NCBI GenBank assembly: GCA_002723075.1
Contig: PBNJ01000026.1
Location: forward strand, 1-40,508
Source of the DNA: Flavobacteriaceae bacterium
Lineage (GTDB): Bacteria > Bacteroidota > Bacteroidia > Flavobacteriales > Flavobacteriaceae
DNA length: 40,508 nucleotides
Direction of reading: 5' to 3'
The position numbers and the translations under genes were made by a program. The notes beneath the pieces were generated by a model. That model searched no databases. It saw nothing but the letters and a program-made list of their open reading frames with translations, and had not been told where the DNA came from. Below are positions 1 through 8,400 of this stretch, one piece after another; the first letter of the stretch is position 1; each line of letters opens with the position of its first letter.

Positions 1-1197
1 AAGGGCGGTGAAAAGTTTGTTGCCAATGAAAGTGTCGATTCAGGCCGAGAAAAAATTGGTGTTTTGGGATCAGGTCCCAATCGAATCGGTCAGGGGATAG
101 AGTTTGATTACTGTTGTGTACATGGTGTTTTGGCAGCTGCGGAATCTGGCTATGAAACCATCATGATCAATTGTAATCCAGAAACGGTATCCACGGATTT
201 TGATACGGCAGACAAACTCTACTTCGAGCCTGTTTTCTGGGAGCATATCTACGACATTATTCAGCATGAAAACCCTGTTGGCGTAATCGTTCAGCTCGGG
301 GGTCAAACTGCCCTAAAGCTCGCTGAGAAACTCAGTCGTTACGGCGTGAAAATCATGGGAACATCTTTTGAGTCTCTCGATTTGGCAGAAGATCGAGGTA
401 GTTTCTCGACCTTGTTGAAGGAGAATAACATCCCTTATCCAGAGTTTGGCGTTGCCGAAACTCCAGAGCAAGCGCTACAATTGGCAGAAGAACTCGATTT
501 TCCAATTCTTGTCCGACCATCTTACGTCCTTGGTGGACAGGGTATGAAAATTGTGATCAACCGCGAGGAGCTCGAAGCACATGTGGTTGATTTGCTACAA
601 AAGATCCCTAACAACAAATTGCTTTTAGACCATTATTTAGATGGCGCGATTGAGGCGGAAGCCGATGCAATCTGCGACGGTGAGAACGTCGAAATCATTG
701 GGATTATGGAGCATATTGAGCCCTGTGGAATCCATTCGGGAGATTCCAATGCCACTTTACCACCATTTAATTTGGGTGACTTTGTGATGCAACAGATCAA
801 AGATCACACCCAAAAAATCGCGATTGCACTCAACACGGTCGGTCTGATCAATGTACAGTTTGCCATCAAAGATGATGTGGTGTATATCATAGAGGCCAAT
901 CCGCGTGCGTCGAGAACGGTTCCTTTTATAGCGAAAGCCAAACAACAACCTTTTGTGAATTACGCCACCAAAGTGATGTTGGGTAAACACAAAGTGGGGG
1001 ATTTTGATTACACCTCACACTTGGAAGGTTTTGCCATCAAACAGCCCGTTTTCTCCTTTAATAAGTTTCCAAATGTCAATAAAGCGCTTGGTCCAGAAAT
1101 GAAAAGTACAGGGGAAAGCATTTTGTTTATTGACGATTTAAAAGATGATGACTTTTACGAGTTGTACGCTCGTCGAAAAATGTACTTGAGCAAGTAG
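1..1197 (+). CDS. carB: Carbamoyl-phosphate synthase large subunit, 3' part (5' end outside window)
   Basis: The reading frame is open from base 1, so this is the C-terminal 398 residues of a longer protein. CarB makes carbamoyl phosphate from bicarbonate, ammonia and ATP for pyrimidine and arginine synthesis. The part visible starts just before the second ATP-grasp half, with the conserved GSGPNRIGQGIEFDYCCVH segment, followed by the ATP-binding VLGGQGM loop and the NPRASRTVPF segment. The protein ends at YARRKMYLSK, directly after the second carbamoyl-phosphate domain. There is no room for the MGS-like allosteric domain that ends the E. coli protein, which agrees with the shorter CarB usual in Bacteroidota. 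rmuC follows after 22 bases on the same strand. Family assignment is secure. Confidence 0.97.
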   Translation, partial: KGGEKFVANESVDSGREKIGVLGSGPNRIGQGIEFDYCCVHGVLAAAESGYETIMINCNPETVSTDFDTADKLYFEPVFWEHIYDIIQHENPVGVIVQLGGQTALKLAEKLSRYGVKIMGTSFESLDLAEDRGSFSTLLKENNIPYPEFGVAETPEQALQLAEELDFPILVRPSYVLGGQGMKIVINREELEAHVVDLLQKIPNNKLLLDHYLDGAIEAEADAICDGENVEIIGIMEHIEPCGIHSGDSNATLPPFNLGDFVMQQIKDHTQKIAIALNTVGLINVQFAIKDDVVYIIEANPRASRTVPFIAKAKQQPFVNYATKVMLGKHKVGDFDYTSHLEGFAIKQPVFSFNKFPNVNKALGPEMKSTGESILFIDDLKDDDFYELYARRKMYLSK

Positions 1198-1219
1198 GTT
1201 TTTTTGTACATTCGTTCTT

Positions 1220-2338
1220 ATGTCATTGGAAGCCGTTTTACTCCTCGTCATTTTGGGTGTTGTCCTAGCGATGTTTTTCCTGCGAAACCGAAATTCATCA
1301 GGTTCTGACACGCTTTTACTTCAACTGAACGAGGCCTTGCGCAACGAAATTCAGGAAATTCGAAAGGATGTTGCGCAAAATGCCCAAACCTCTCGTGTTG
1401 AAATCGAGGGCAAACTCAAAACCATCAATCAAGAGATTAATGAGTTTCAGAAGAATGCCAAGCAGAACATGCAACAGCAATTTTCTCAATCCAATAAAAT
1501 TGTAAAAGAAGTTACTTCTGAACTTGAGAAAATCAAAGGGACCAATGAGCAGGTTCTCAATTTTGCGACCCAAATGAAATCTCTAGAGAAGATTTTAGGC
1601 AATTCCAAACAGCGTGGGATTTTGGGTGAGATACAACTCGAAAATTTATTGGCCAATGTGCTGCCCCCCGATTTGTTCAAAATGCAGCATAAGTTTACAA
1701 ATGGCGAAACCGTGGATGCCATTGTCAAGGTTGGACAGTTTGTCATCCCCATTGACGCGAAGTTTTCGTTGGACAACTACAACAAAATGATTGAAAGTAA
1801 CGATCCCAATGAGATTAAGGCTTTAGAGACTCAGTTTCGCAAAGACATTCGTTCTCGTATTGATGAGACCGCCAAGTACATCCGACCCAATGAACAAACG
1901 ACAGACTACGCCTATATGTTTATCCCAGCAGACGGTTTGTATCAGGATTTGCTCAACAGTCGGGTAGGGAGTTTGCAGATCAATTCTCGCGATTTGGTAA
2001 GCTATGCCTATGATAAAAAAGTGATGATTGTTTCCCCGATGAGTTTGTTCCCGATGCTGCAAATTACGGTAAAGGCCTTACACAACCTCAAGATTGAAAA
2101 ATCCGTTCAGGAAATTCTTGCAAATGTGGATAAGCTCACCAAGCATTTGAATGCCTATCAAACCTATCATACTAAACTTGGCAAAACCTTAGGCACGGCA
2201 GTCAATCACTACAATGATCTCACAGGGGAGTTTCGTAAAATCGATAAGGATATTATCCGACTTTCACCAGACAACAAACGCTTGACTTTAGATGCGGACG
2301 AGGTGAGCAAACCCAATGTGATAGAGGGCGAGGACTAA
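1220..2338 (+). CDS. rmuC: DNA recombination protein RmuC
   Basis: The 372-residue protein has an N-terminal membrane anchor (about residues 4-22), a long charged coiled coil (about 30-115) and then the RmuC domain (about 120-340) with KQRGILGE, VIPIDAKFSLDNY and the MFIPADGLYQD and MIVSPMSLFPML segments typical of the family. RmuC-like proteins carry a nuclease-like fold and limit recombination at inverted repeats; the biochemical role is poorly known. The ATG is 22 bases after carB and is preceded by a TTTTTTTGTACATTCG stretch. The last four bases overlap the end of the convergent DUF6580 gene. Confidence 0.93.
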   Translation: MSLEAVLLLVILGVVLAMFFLRNRNSSGSDTLLLQLNEALRNEIQEIRKDVAQNAQTSRVEIEGKLKTINQEINEFQKNAKQNMQQQFSQSNKIVKEVTSELEKIKGTNEQVLNFATQMKSLEKILGNSKQRGILGEIQLENLLANVLPPDLFKMQHKFTNGETVDAIVKVGQFVIPIDAKFSLDNYNKMIESNDPNEIKALETQFRKDIRSRIDETAKYIRPNEQTTDYAYMFIPADGLYQDLLNSRVGSLQINSRDLVSYAYDKKVMIVSPMSLFPMLQITVKALHNLKIEKSVQEILANVDKLTKHLNAYQTYHTKLGKTLGTAVNHYNDLTGEFRKIDKDIIRLSPDNKRLTLDADEVSKPNVIEGED

Positions 2339-2823
2339 GAGAGTTGCCAACGTCTGCTGACCGCAGAGAACCCAAATACCAATACTACACTGTAGAAAAC
2401 ATCACCTAGTAAAGATGTTGCGAAAAACGGAATGGCTAGCGTAAAACAGGTGAGAAGTCCTTCTATGGTTTTGGGATAATACAACAGCCAAACCCCGAGG
2501 TTACTGATAACGAAAAACAAAACACTCCCCAGTAAAACGAGCTTTGGGGTTACCTTATTCTGTTGTTGCCCCATCCATGTGATCAAGGCAAACGATATAT
2601 AGACAAAAATTGAAATCGTATAAAAACCCAAAAAGAGGTCAGATATCAGCATTGCTAGCAGTGGTACGATAAAGGAAAGTTGCTTTCGTGTAAAATAGGC
2701 ACCGGCAAAAAGAGACATCGCCGTGATTGGAGCAAAGTTTGGTGGATGCGGAACCAAGCGAGTTAGTGCAGCAATCAGAACAAAACTAAAGAGTACCTTT
2801 TCTTTTTTTGAAAGCGTAAACAT
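2335..2823 (-). CDS. DUF6580 family small integral membrane protein
   Basis: A 162-residue hydrophobic protein with about five membrane segments. The stretch LTRLVPHPPNFAPITAMSLF near the N-terminus is characteristic of the DUF6580 family as I remember it. I chose the ATG at 2823; an upstream TTG at 2844 would add seven residues with no family support. Size and topology resemble the substrate-binding (S) components of ECF vitamin transporters, and it sits divergently next to the B12 riboswitch and receptor gene, so a role in cofactor uptake is possible but is only inference. The riboswitch points the other way and would not control it. It ends convergently over the rmuC stop. Confidence 0.75.
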   Translation of the reverse strand: MFTLSKKEKVLFSFVLIAALTRLVPHPPNFAPITAMSLFAGAYFTRKQLSFIVPLLAMLISDLFLGFYTISIFVYISFALITWMGQQQNKVTPKLVLLGSVLFFVISNLGVWLLYYPKTIEGLLTCFTLAIPFFATSLLGDVFYSVVLVFGFSAVSRRWQLS

Positions 2824-2887
2824 AGACCCAGCAATTTCAATCAAAAATAACCATTTTTTTAATACCGAAGAATTTGTTTTCTTTCAC

Positions 2888-2895
2888 TACCTTTG
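2888..2895 (+). promoter_or_regulatory. Bacteroidota -7 promoter box for the btuB leader
   Basis: TACCTTTG fits the TAnnTTTG consensus exactly and lies a few bases before the start of the cobalamin riboswitch, where its transcription start is expected. No well-spaced -33 TTG is evident. Confidence 0.6.
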
Positions 2896-2900
2896 TAAAG

Positions 2901-3100
2901 AACATCGGTTTTACAAGTCACATTCGTGAATTGTAAATGAAAAGGGAAGAAAGTGCAAAACTTTCGCTGTTCCCGCAACTGTAAACGTGTAAAGTCATTT
3001 CTCTACAAACCACTGACAATTGTTGGGAAGGTTGAAATGAACGTGAGCCAGGAGACCTGCCTTTGTTTTTTGTAGTACATCTACTCGGGATAAGTAGCGG
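2901..3100 (+). promoter_or_regulatory. Cobalamin (B12) riboswitch
   Basis: The leader of the TonB receptor gene contains the hallmark core CCCGCAACTGTAA (2972-2984) and the B12 box AGCCAGGAGACCTGCC (3046-3061). A stem GAAAG/CTTTC (2949-2953 with 2961-2965) lies inside the GGGAA/TTCCC pairing, as in the P4-P5 region of the family. A later hairpin CTACT/AGTAG (3081-3085 with 3093-3097), 28 bases before the ATG, is a candidate expression platform. Cobalamin binding normally shuts off the downstream uptake gene, probably at translation initiation here since no T-run terminator follows. Boundaries are approximate. Confidence 0.93.
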
Positions 3101-3124
3101 TGCTTAATTTTTATTATCAAAATA

Positions 3125-4966
3125 ATGACAAGAGAATTTTCTTTACAAGCTATGTGCTTGTTGACGTGCGTTTTTATATTCGCACAAAATGATATGGTAC
3201 AACTTGATGAGGTCACAGTCACCGACTCTCGTTTTGAAAGATCCGTCTCCAAAACAGGGCGATCTGTTACTTTACTCACCACCAAAGATATCGAACCTTT
3301 TCTCGGCGGTACCTTAGCTGATTTGCTCACCAACCAAGTCGGCATACACATCAACGGTGCACAGTCTCATCACGGATCAGAGTTGAGCTATTTTATCCGT
3401 GGTGGAAACAACCGACAAGTTTTGGTTCTTATCGATGAAGTGCCTGTGAGTGACCCTACGCAAATTGAAAATGATTTCGATTTAAGAACAATTGATCTTT
3501 CGTCTATAGAGTCGGTGGAAATCATCCGTGGAGCCGCCAGTAGCTTATATGGAAGTGCAGCAGCAACCGCTGTGATCAAAATCACCACCAACCGACCCAA
3601 ACAACAATCTTTAGGCGGATCGATTCGAACCATCTATGGAAGCAATAACGACAAATCGGACTTTTCGGTAGCGCCTAATGTCCAAACCCGCCAACTCCAA
3701 CTTGTTACGGGCAATGCAACTAACGCTGGCTCGATTTCATTTTCCGATCAGCGAACGATGGGCATGTCCTCTGTGATTGGAACCGAAGACGATTCGACTG
3801 CAAAACAAAATCTTAGCGCCCAGTACCAACTTCAATTGTCTTCTGATTTTCGACTCAATGCCTTTTTTACGAAAGATTATTTCTCAAGTGAATATGATGA
3901 TAGTTTTCCCGCTTTGATGGATGCGGACAATCACTTTACAAGTAAGAGTCAGCGCGTGGTCGTTCAACCCAAATGGACAGGCGAGTCCAGCTCATTTGTT
4001 GGGCGTGTATCTTGGTCTTCATCCAGTCGGGATTTTGATTCTTCGTTTCCGATTAAATTTGAAGGAGATGTCATGGATGTCGAGGGTGTTTTTTCTACCA
4101 AACTCTCCTCTCAATTTTCGGGCTTGATTGGACTCAATCACAAACAACAAAAAGCACAGTTTAGTGAAAAAGTCTCCGCGGACTTGATGGACTATTTCGT
4201 GAATGTATTATACGAATCTGAAGGTTTCTTTGAAGCGCAGGCAGGTGCCCGTTTGAGCGAACATAGTACGTATGGCTCTCATTGGACTTATCATATCAAC
4301 CCTTCCCTATATTTTGACTTTAGTTCTTTTGACCTACGTTTTCATGCAAGTTTGAGTACGGCGTTTATTGCCCCGTCTCTCTATAAATTATTTGACACTT
4401 ACTCAGGTAACCAAACTCTTAAACCCGAAACCAATCAAAGTTTTGAAATCGGAACCTCACTTTTCTTTAAAAATGGCGGACAGTTTCAATTGACCTATTT
4501 TAACCGTGAGCATCAAAATTTTGTAGACTACGACATGACCAGCTTTCGCTATGCGAATTCCACAACAGACTTTGAGGTATATGGTACCGAGTTTTTATTC
4601 TCCTACCCTTTGACGAATCGGTTTTATGTGCAAACCAATTACACCTATACCCAGAATGAAGCAGGAGAGGGTCTGCGCATTCCCAAACACAAAGTCAATA
4701 CCAGTTTTCGTCAGCAGTTCAATTCGAATACCCAATTCTTGACCAGTATTCAATTTGTAGGAGATCGTGATGACCTTGTTGGGCAGGATTTGGTTGAATT
4801 ATCTTCGTACTGGCTATTGGATCTTAGGATTTCGCATCAACTTTCACAAGCTGGGGTATCGCTGTTTGCGTCGATTGAAAACGTATTTAATGCCGATTAT
4901 GAAGAAGTACGCGGATACACTACTCGCGGGCGAAATCTTTCACTTGGGGTATCCTACGCATTTTAG
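3125..4966 (+). CDS. btuB: TonB-dependent cobalamin receptor, BtuB-like
   Basis: A 613-residue outer-membrane protein with a signal peptide (about 1-21), a TonB-box-like DEVTVTD (about 27-33), a plug domain with SYFIRGGNNRQVLVLID, IESVEIIRGAASSLYG and TAVIKITT, and a 22-strand barrel ending in a terminal Phe (VSYAF). The size matches BtuB, and the cobalamin riboswitch in its leader assigns the substrate as B12 or a related corrinoid. No periplasmic binding protein or ABC permease gene accompanies it here. Its 3' end overlaps the end of the convergent S41 protease gene by 47 bases. The B12 it imports is the cofactor expected for the CarH-like regulator at 39360-40256. Confidence 0.92.
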   Translation: MTREFSLQAMCLLTCVFIFAQNDMVQLDEVTVTDSRFERSVSKTGRSVTLLTTKDIEPFLGGTLADLLTNQVGIHINGAQSHHGSELSYFIRGGNNRQVLVLIDEVPVSDPTQIENDFDLRTIDLSSIESVEIIRGAASSLYGSAAATAVIKITTNRPKQQSLGGSIRTIYGSNNDKSDFSVAPNVQTRQLQLVTGNATNAGSISFSDQRTMGMSSVIGTEDDSTAKQNLSAQYQLQLSSDFRLNAFFTKDYFSSEYDDSFPALMDADNHFTSKSQRVVVQPKWTGESSSFVGRVSWSSSSRDFDSSFPIKFEGDVMDVEGVFSTKLSSQFSGLIGLNHKQQKAQFSEKVSADLMDYFVNVLYESEGFFEAQAGARLSEHSTYGSHWTYHINPSLYFDFSSFDLRFHASLSTAFIAPSLYKLFDTYSGNQTLKPETNQSFEIGTSLFFKNGGQFQLTYFNREHQNFVDYDMTSFRYANSTTDFEVYGTEFLFSYPLTNRFYVQTNYTYTQNEAGEGLRIPKHKVNTSFRQQFNSNTQFLTSIQFVGDRDDLVGQDLVELSSYWLLDLRISHQLSQAGVSLFASIENVFNADYEEVRGYTTRGRNLSLGVSYAF

Positions 4967-6341
4967 CAGGGATTTCTGTATGCATAATGGCGTCTTGCAA
5001 TGACGGCATTTTCTCAAACCGGTTTTCGAGAACAAAAAGTTGATTTTTTTCCGATTTTGCTGGAAGTATGCCCATAACCTCAAGTGTTTTTTCCAGTAGG
5101 GGTTCATCGATTTCTCCAAGGGTCCCCAAATTGGTAAAGTCTTCTTGTAGGCTGTGATCTGCTTGCAGACCACTTTCAAAGTCTGCAAACCCTTCACTAT
5201 TGGCAATTTTGAGTGTGATGGGTTGCATAGCCCAAGTATGCCGAGGGTTTACATTTCCCTCATCATCAATCCAGTCGTAGATAGAATAGGAACCAACATT
5301 TTTTCCTGTGGTATCGTCGCCGATAAGGATGACATCGATATACGTAGATAGCCCATTGATCAGGAGTTCACTAGCCGATGCCGTATCTGCAGAGCTAATC
5401 ACATAGAGCCGATCCATTTTTAGCTGCACAGCAATTGCTTCAAACAAATAGTTTTCATTGTATGAGGAAAGTTTATCATTGTGTTGGGTTTGCGCAAAAA
5501 CCTCACCCGAAAACTGACCTGTGACCATACTGGCGAGTTTGATTGCGGAACTTGTTCGTCCACCGCGATTATAGCGCAAATCGACAATCAGATGGTCTAC
5601 TCCTTGAGTTTGAAATTCAGCGAAAGCACTTTTGAGTTGGTCGTCAAAATCAGCCACAAATCCATTGTACATCAAATACCCAATCCTAGTATTATTCAAC
5701 TCAATGATTTTGTGAATATGGATAGGGTTTTCTTGAATTTCTGCTTTCACTAAATCGACACTGACACCCGTTGGCGTAATCGTTTGTCCATTGATTTGAG
5801 CGAGCTGAATACTAAACGATTCGACATCGCTGCTCAATAATTCTCGATAATTATCAATGGTTAGTTGCTCATTGTTGATACTGAGAAAAAGGTTTCCACG
5901 CTCTATTTTTTTTGCGGCAGCATCCGAATTGGGGAGTACATAGCGAACAAAGGCAAACAAGTCATTAGAGTTGCCAATTCTTCCTAATTCGATCATCATT
6001 CCACTGGTTGTTGATACGCGGCTCAGTTGCTTTTGAAGCTCGGTATAGTCACTCATGATCCAGCTAAAGCGGTCCTTGTCGGAAAGGAGAGATTCAAACA
6101 GTAATTCATGATTTGCATTAAACTGTGATAAAAAACTAGCATAGGTTTTTTGTGAATCAAATCGGTTATCCGCCAAATCGGGAACGCTGTTTTGCCAGTA
6201 GTAAAAAGTATTTAGCCCCTCCCAAATAAAGTCTTCAATTTCAAAATCATTTTCACGAGGTGCGATATTGTCATCTTCATCTTTACATGAAATGATGGTA
6301 AATAGAAGGAGTATAAAAGGAAGTAAAATGCGCATTTTCAA
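4920..6341 (-). CDS. S41 family (C-terminal processing type) peptidase, lipoprotein
   Basis: A 473-residue protein with a lipoprotein signal ending at Cys19 (FTIISC), so it is probably anchored in the periplasm or on the outer membrane. A divergent PDZ-like region covers about 110-190. The S41 catalytic domain follows, with DLRYNRGG (254-261), the nucleophile region TASASE (320-325) and the lysine of TTGKN (Lys346). These residues suggest an active Ser-Lys protease; the substrate is unknown. Related S41 lipoproteins are common in Bacteroidota. The gene ends inside the 3' end of btuB on the opposite strand. No clear -7 box was seen upstream of its ATG. Confidence 0.88.
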   Translation of the reverse strand: MKMRILLPFILLLFTIISCKDEDDNIAPRENDFEIEDFIWEGLNTFYYWQNSVPDLADNRFDSQKTYASFLSQFNANHELLFESLLSDKDRFSWIMSDYTELQKQLSRVSTTSGMMIELGRIGNSNDLFAFVRYVLPNSDAAAKKIERGNLFLSINNEQLTIDNYRELLSSDVESFSIQLAQINGQTITPTGVSVDLVKAEIQENPIHIHKIIELNNTRIGYLMYNGFVADFDDQLKSAFAEFQTQGVDHLIVDLRYNRGGRTSSAIKLASMVTGQFSGEVFAQTQHNDKLSSYNENYLFEAIAVQLKMDRLYVISSADTASASELLINGLSTYIDVILIGDDTTGKNVGSYSIYDWIDDEGNVNPRHTWAMQPITLKIANSEGFADFESGLQADHSLQEDFTNLGTLGEIDEPLLEKTLEVMGILPAKSEKNQLFVLENRFEKMPSLQDAIMHTEIPAKMRRIPQVKDFARE

Positions 6342-6469
6342 TTCTTGTAAAATTCGTTGAACTTACAATGTACTCATTTTTATCAAAATCATCAAAACAA
6401 AGTCTTGTGTACTGATGGGAGATAAAAAAACTTTATCGTATTTTCGTTTAATAACCGAATTCTATCACC

Positions 6470-7015
6470 ATGAAAACAACCTTTCTTTTATTGCTGATTG
6501 CCCCTATCTTGACGGCGCAATCCATTTTTGACACCTATCAAACTAACGACCGGGTGACCTATGTTTCGATTAGTCCACAGATGTTTTCCATGCTGGCCAA
6601 ACTCAACATCAATACCGAGGATCCTGAGGCACAGGAATTTATCGAATTGGTGACCCAAATCAAAACTTTTAAACTGTTACGGACAGATGACCATGATATT
6701 TCCCCGACTTTTTCCAACTGGACACATACCTATGTCAACGAGAATAAACTCGTGGAATTGATACAAGTTCGTGAGGATGAAACCACCGTGTATTTTTACG
6801 CCTCCCAGTCCGATCAGGATCATATTGTTGATGAGCTTGTCATGCTGGTTCAAGAGGAAGGTGAAGTTTCGGGTAATCCCGAGATAGCGCCACAGACGGT
6901 TGTGTTACTCATTCAGGGTTCAATCGATTTGTATCGCATTGCTTCTTTGACCCAAAAACTGGATCTTCCGGCAGGTGAAGAACTTAAAAAGTTAAAAAAT
7001 CAAGTTAGAATCTAA
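6470..7015 (+). CDS. DUF4252 family secreted protein
   Basis: A 181-residue protein with a short signal peptide (MKTTFLLLLIAPILTAQS) and the layout of DUF4252 proteins: a folded N-terminal part with FSMLAKLN and a second half with LVELIQVREDETTVYFYASQ and TVVLLIQGSIDLYRIASLTQ. Function is unknown; the protein is probably periplasmic. A degenerate -7 box TATTTTCG at 6439-6446 precedes the ATG by 23 bases. In related genomes these genes often lie near ECF sigma factor genes, but none is present here. It converges with purB, three bases apart. Confidence 0.75.
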   Translation: MKTTFLLLLIAPILTAQSIFDTYQTNDRVTYVSISPQMFSMLAKLNINTEDPEAQEFIELVTQIKTFKLLRTDDHDISPTFSNWTHTYVNENKLVELIQVREDETTVYFYASQSDQDHIVDELVMLVQEEGEVSGNPEIAPQTVVLLIQGSIDLYRIASLTQKLDLPAGEELKKLKNQVRI

Positions 7016-7026
7016 TTTCTAGATTC
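7008..7026. terminator. Hairpin between convergent DUF4252 and purB ends (possible bidirectional terminator)
   Basis: GAATCTA at 7008-7014 and TAGATTC at 7020-7026 form a perfect 7-bp stem with a 5-base loop that spans both stop codons. There is no strong T-run on either side, so termination activity is uncertain. Confidence 0.4.
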
Positions 7027-8362
7027 CTGTATAGTTTTGCGGACTGATCTGTAAAAGTTCTGTTTTGATTTCTTCAGAGATCTCCAAGGAGCGGATAAAC
7101 TCTTGAATACTTTCTTTGGTAATTTCTTGATTGGTTCGCGTAAGTCCTTTAAGCGCTTCATAGGGTTTTGGAAACCCTTCACGGCGTAGGATGGTTTGTA
7201 TGGCTTCCGCAACAACAGCCCAATTGTCATTTAGATCGTTGTCGATAGCAGCTTCATTGACCTCTAACTTATGCAATCCTTTTTCCATAGAGGCAAGTGC
7301 AATGAGGGTGTGGCTAAAGGGAACGCCGATATTGCGCAGCACCGTACTATCGGTGAGGTCGCGTTGAAGTCTGGAAACAGGAAGTTTCGCAGACAAAAAT
7401 GAAAACAACGCATTGGCGATTCCCAAATTCCCTTCTGCATTTTCAAAATCGATGGGATTGACTTTGTGTGGCATTGCCGACGATCCCACTTCGTTATCCT
7501 TGATTTTTTGCTTGAAATAATCCATGGAGATATAGGTCCAAAAATCACGATTCAAATCGATGAGTATGGTATTGATCCTTGCAAAGGCATCAAACAGTGC
7601 AGCCAAGTGATCATAATGCTCAATTTGCGTGGTAGGGAAGGAGTGATGTAGCCCTAGGGTTTTTTCAACAAATTGCTCTCCAAATGCTTTCCAATCGATT
7701 TGGGGATATGCCACTTTATGGGCGTTAAAGTTTCCAGTGGCTCCTCCAAACTTTGCAGCATGCGGCACTTGATCAAGAAGGGTCATTTGCTGTTTGATTC
7801 TTTCACTGAACACCCGAATTTCTTTTCCCAATCGGGTTGGGGAAGCGGCTTGTCCGTGGGTACGTGCCAACATGGGGATATGATCATACTGAGTTGCCAT
7901 CTTGTCCAATAGTAAAACCGTTTTGTCAAGTTCTGGACGGATCAACGTATCTACTGCATCCTTGATCGATAATGGAACAGCTGTATTATTGACATCTTGT
8001 GAGGTTAAGCCAAAGTGGATGAACTCCTTGAAGAGGCTGATCCCCAATCGATCAAACTCGTTCTTGAGGAAATACTCCACCGCTTTTACGTCGTGATTTG
8101 TTGTTTTCTCGATGTCCTTAATCGCTTTGGCATCTTCTGGCGAAAAGTGCTTGTAAAGTGAGCGCAGATCTTCAAATAGCGAATGTTGAAAGGATTCAAG
8201 TTGTGGAATTGGGTGAGAGCAAAGCGCAATAAAGTATTCAATCTCGACTTGCACACGGTATTTGATGAGTGCTTGTTCTGAGAAAAAAGCATGGAGAGGT
8301 TTTGTCTTACTTCGATAACGTCCGTCGACTGGCGAAATGGCGTTGAGTGTATTGAGAAGCAT
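7019..8362 (-). CDS. purB: Adenylosuccinate lyase
   Basis: A 447-residue enzyme of the fumarase/aspartase superfamily that releases fumarate from SAICAR and adenylosuccinate in purine synthesis. Conserved segments are present: SPVDGRY at the N-terminus, TTNHDVKAVEY (87-97), HFGLTSQD (116-123), ARTHGQAASPTRLGKE (166-181) and the signature GSSAMPHKVNP (293-303), which carries the mobile catalytic serine loop. Length is normal for the E. coli-like subgroup. The ATG follows a perfect -7 box by 17 bases. Confidence 0.97.
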   Translation of the reverse strand: MLLNTLNAISPVDGRYRSKTKPLHAFFSEQALIKYRVQVEIEYFIALCSHPIPQLESFQHSLFEDLRSLYKHFSPEDAKAIKDIEKTTNHDVKAVEYFLKNEFDRLGISLFKEFIHFGLTSQDVNNTAVPLSIKDAVDTLIRPELDKTVLLLDKMATQYDHIPMLARTHGQAASPTRLGKEIRVFSERIKQQMTLLDQVPHAAKFGGATGNFNAHKVAYPQIDWKAFGEQFVEKTLGLHHSFPTTQIEHYDHLAALFDAFARINTILIDLNRDFWTYISMDYFKQKIKDNEVGSSAMPHKVNPIDFENAEGNLGIANALFSFLSAKLPVSRLQRDLTDSTVLRNIGVPFSHTLIALASMEKGLHKLEVNEAAIDNDLNDNWAVVAEAIQTILRREGFPKPYEALKGLTRTNQEITKESIQEFIRSLEISEEIKTELLQISPQNYTGI

Positions 8363-8379
8363 GCACGTAATTTCAAGTG

Positions 8380-8387
8380 CAAAGGTA
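8380..8387 (-). promoter_or_regulatory. -7 promoter box of purB
   Basis: On the minus strand the sequence reads TACCTTTG, an exact TAnnTTTG box, 17 bases before the purB ATG. Confidence 0.65.
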
Positions 8388-8400
8388 CTATTTTATGGGC

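Noticed and set aside
2971-3090. TCCCG with CGGGA as a kissing-loop pair of the riboswitch
   Set aside because: TCCCG is better placed in the P4 stem with GGGAA, so the pairing with the downstream hairpin loop could not be supported.
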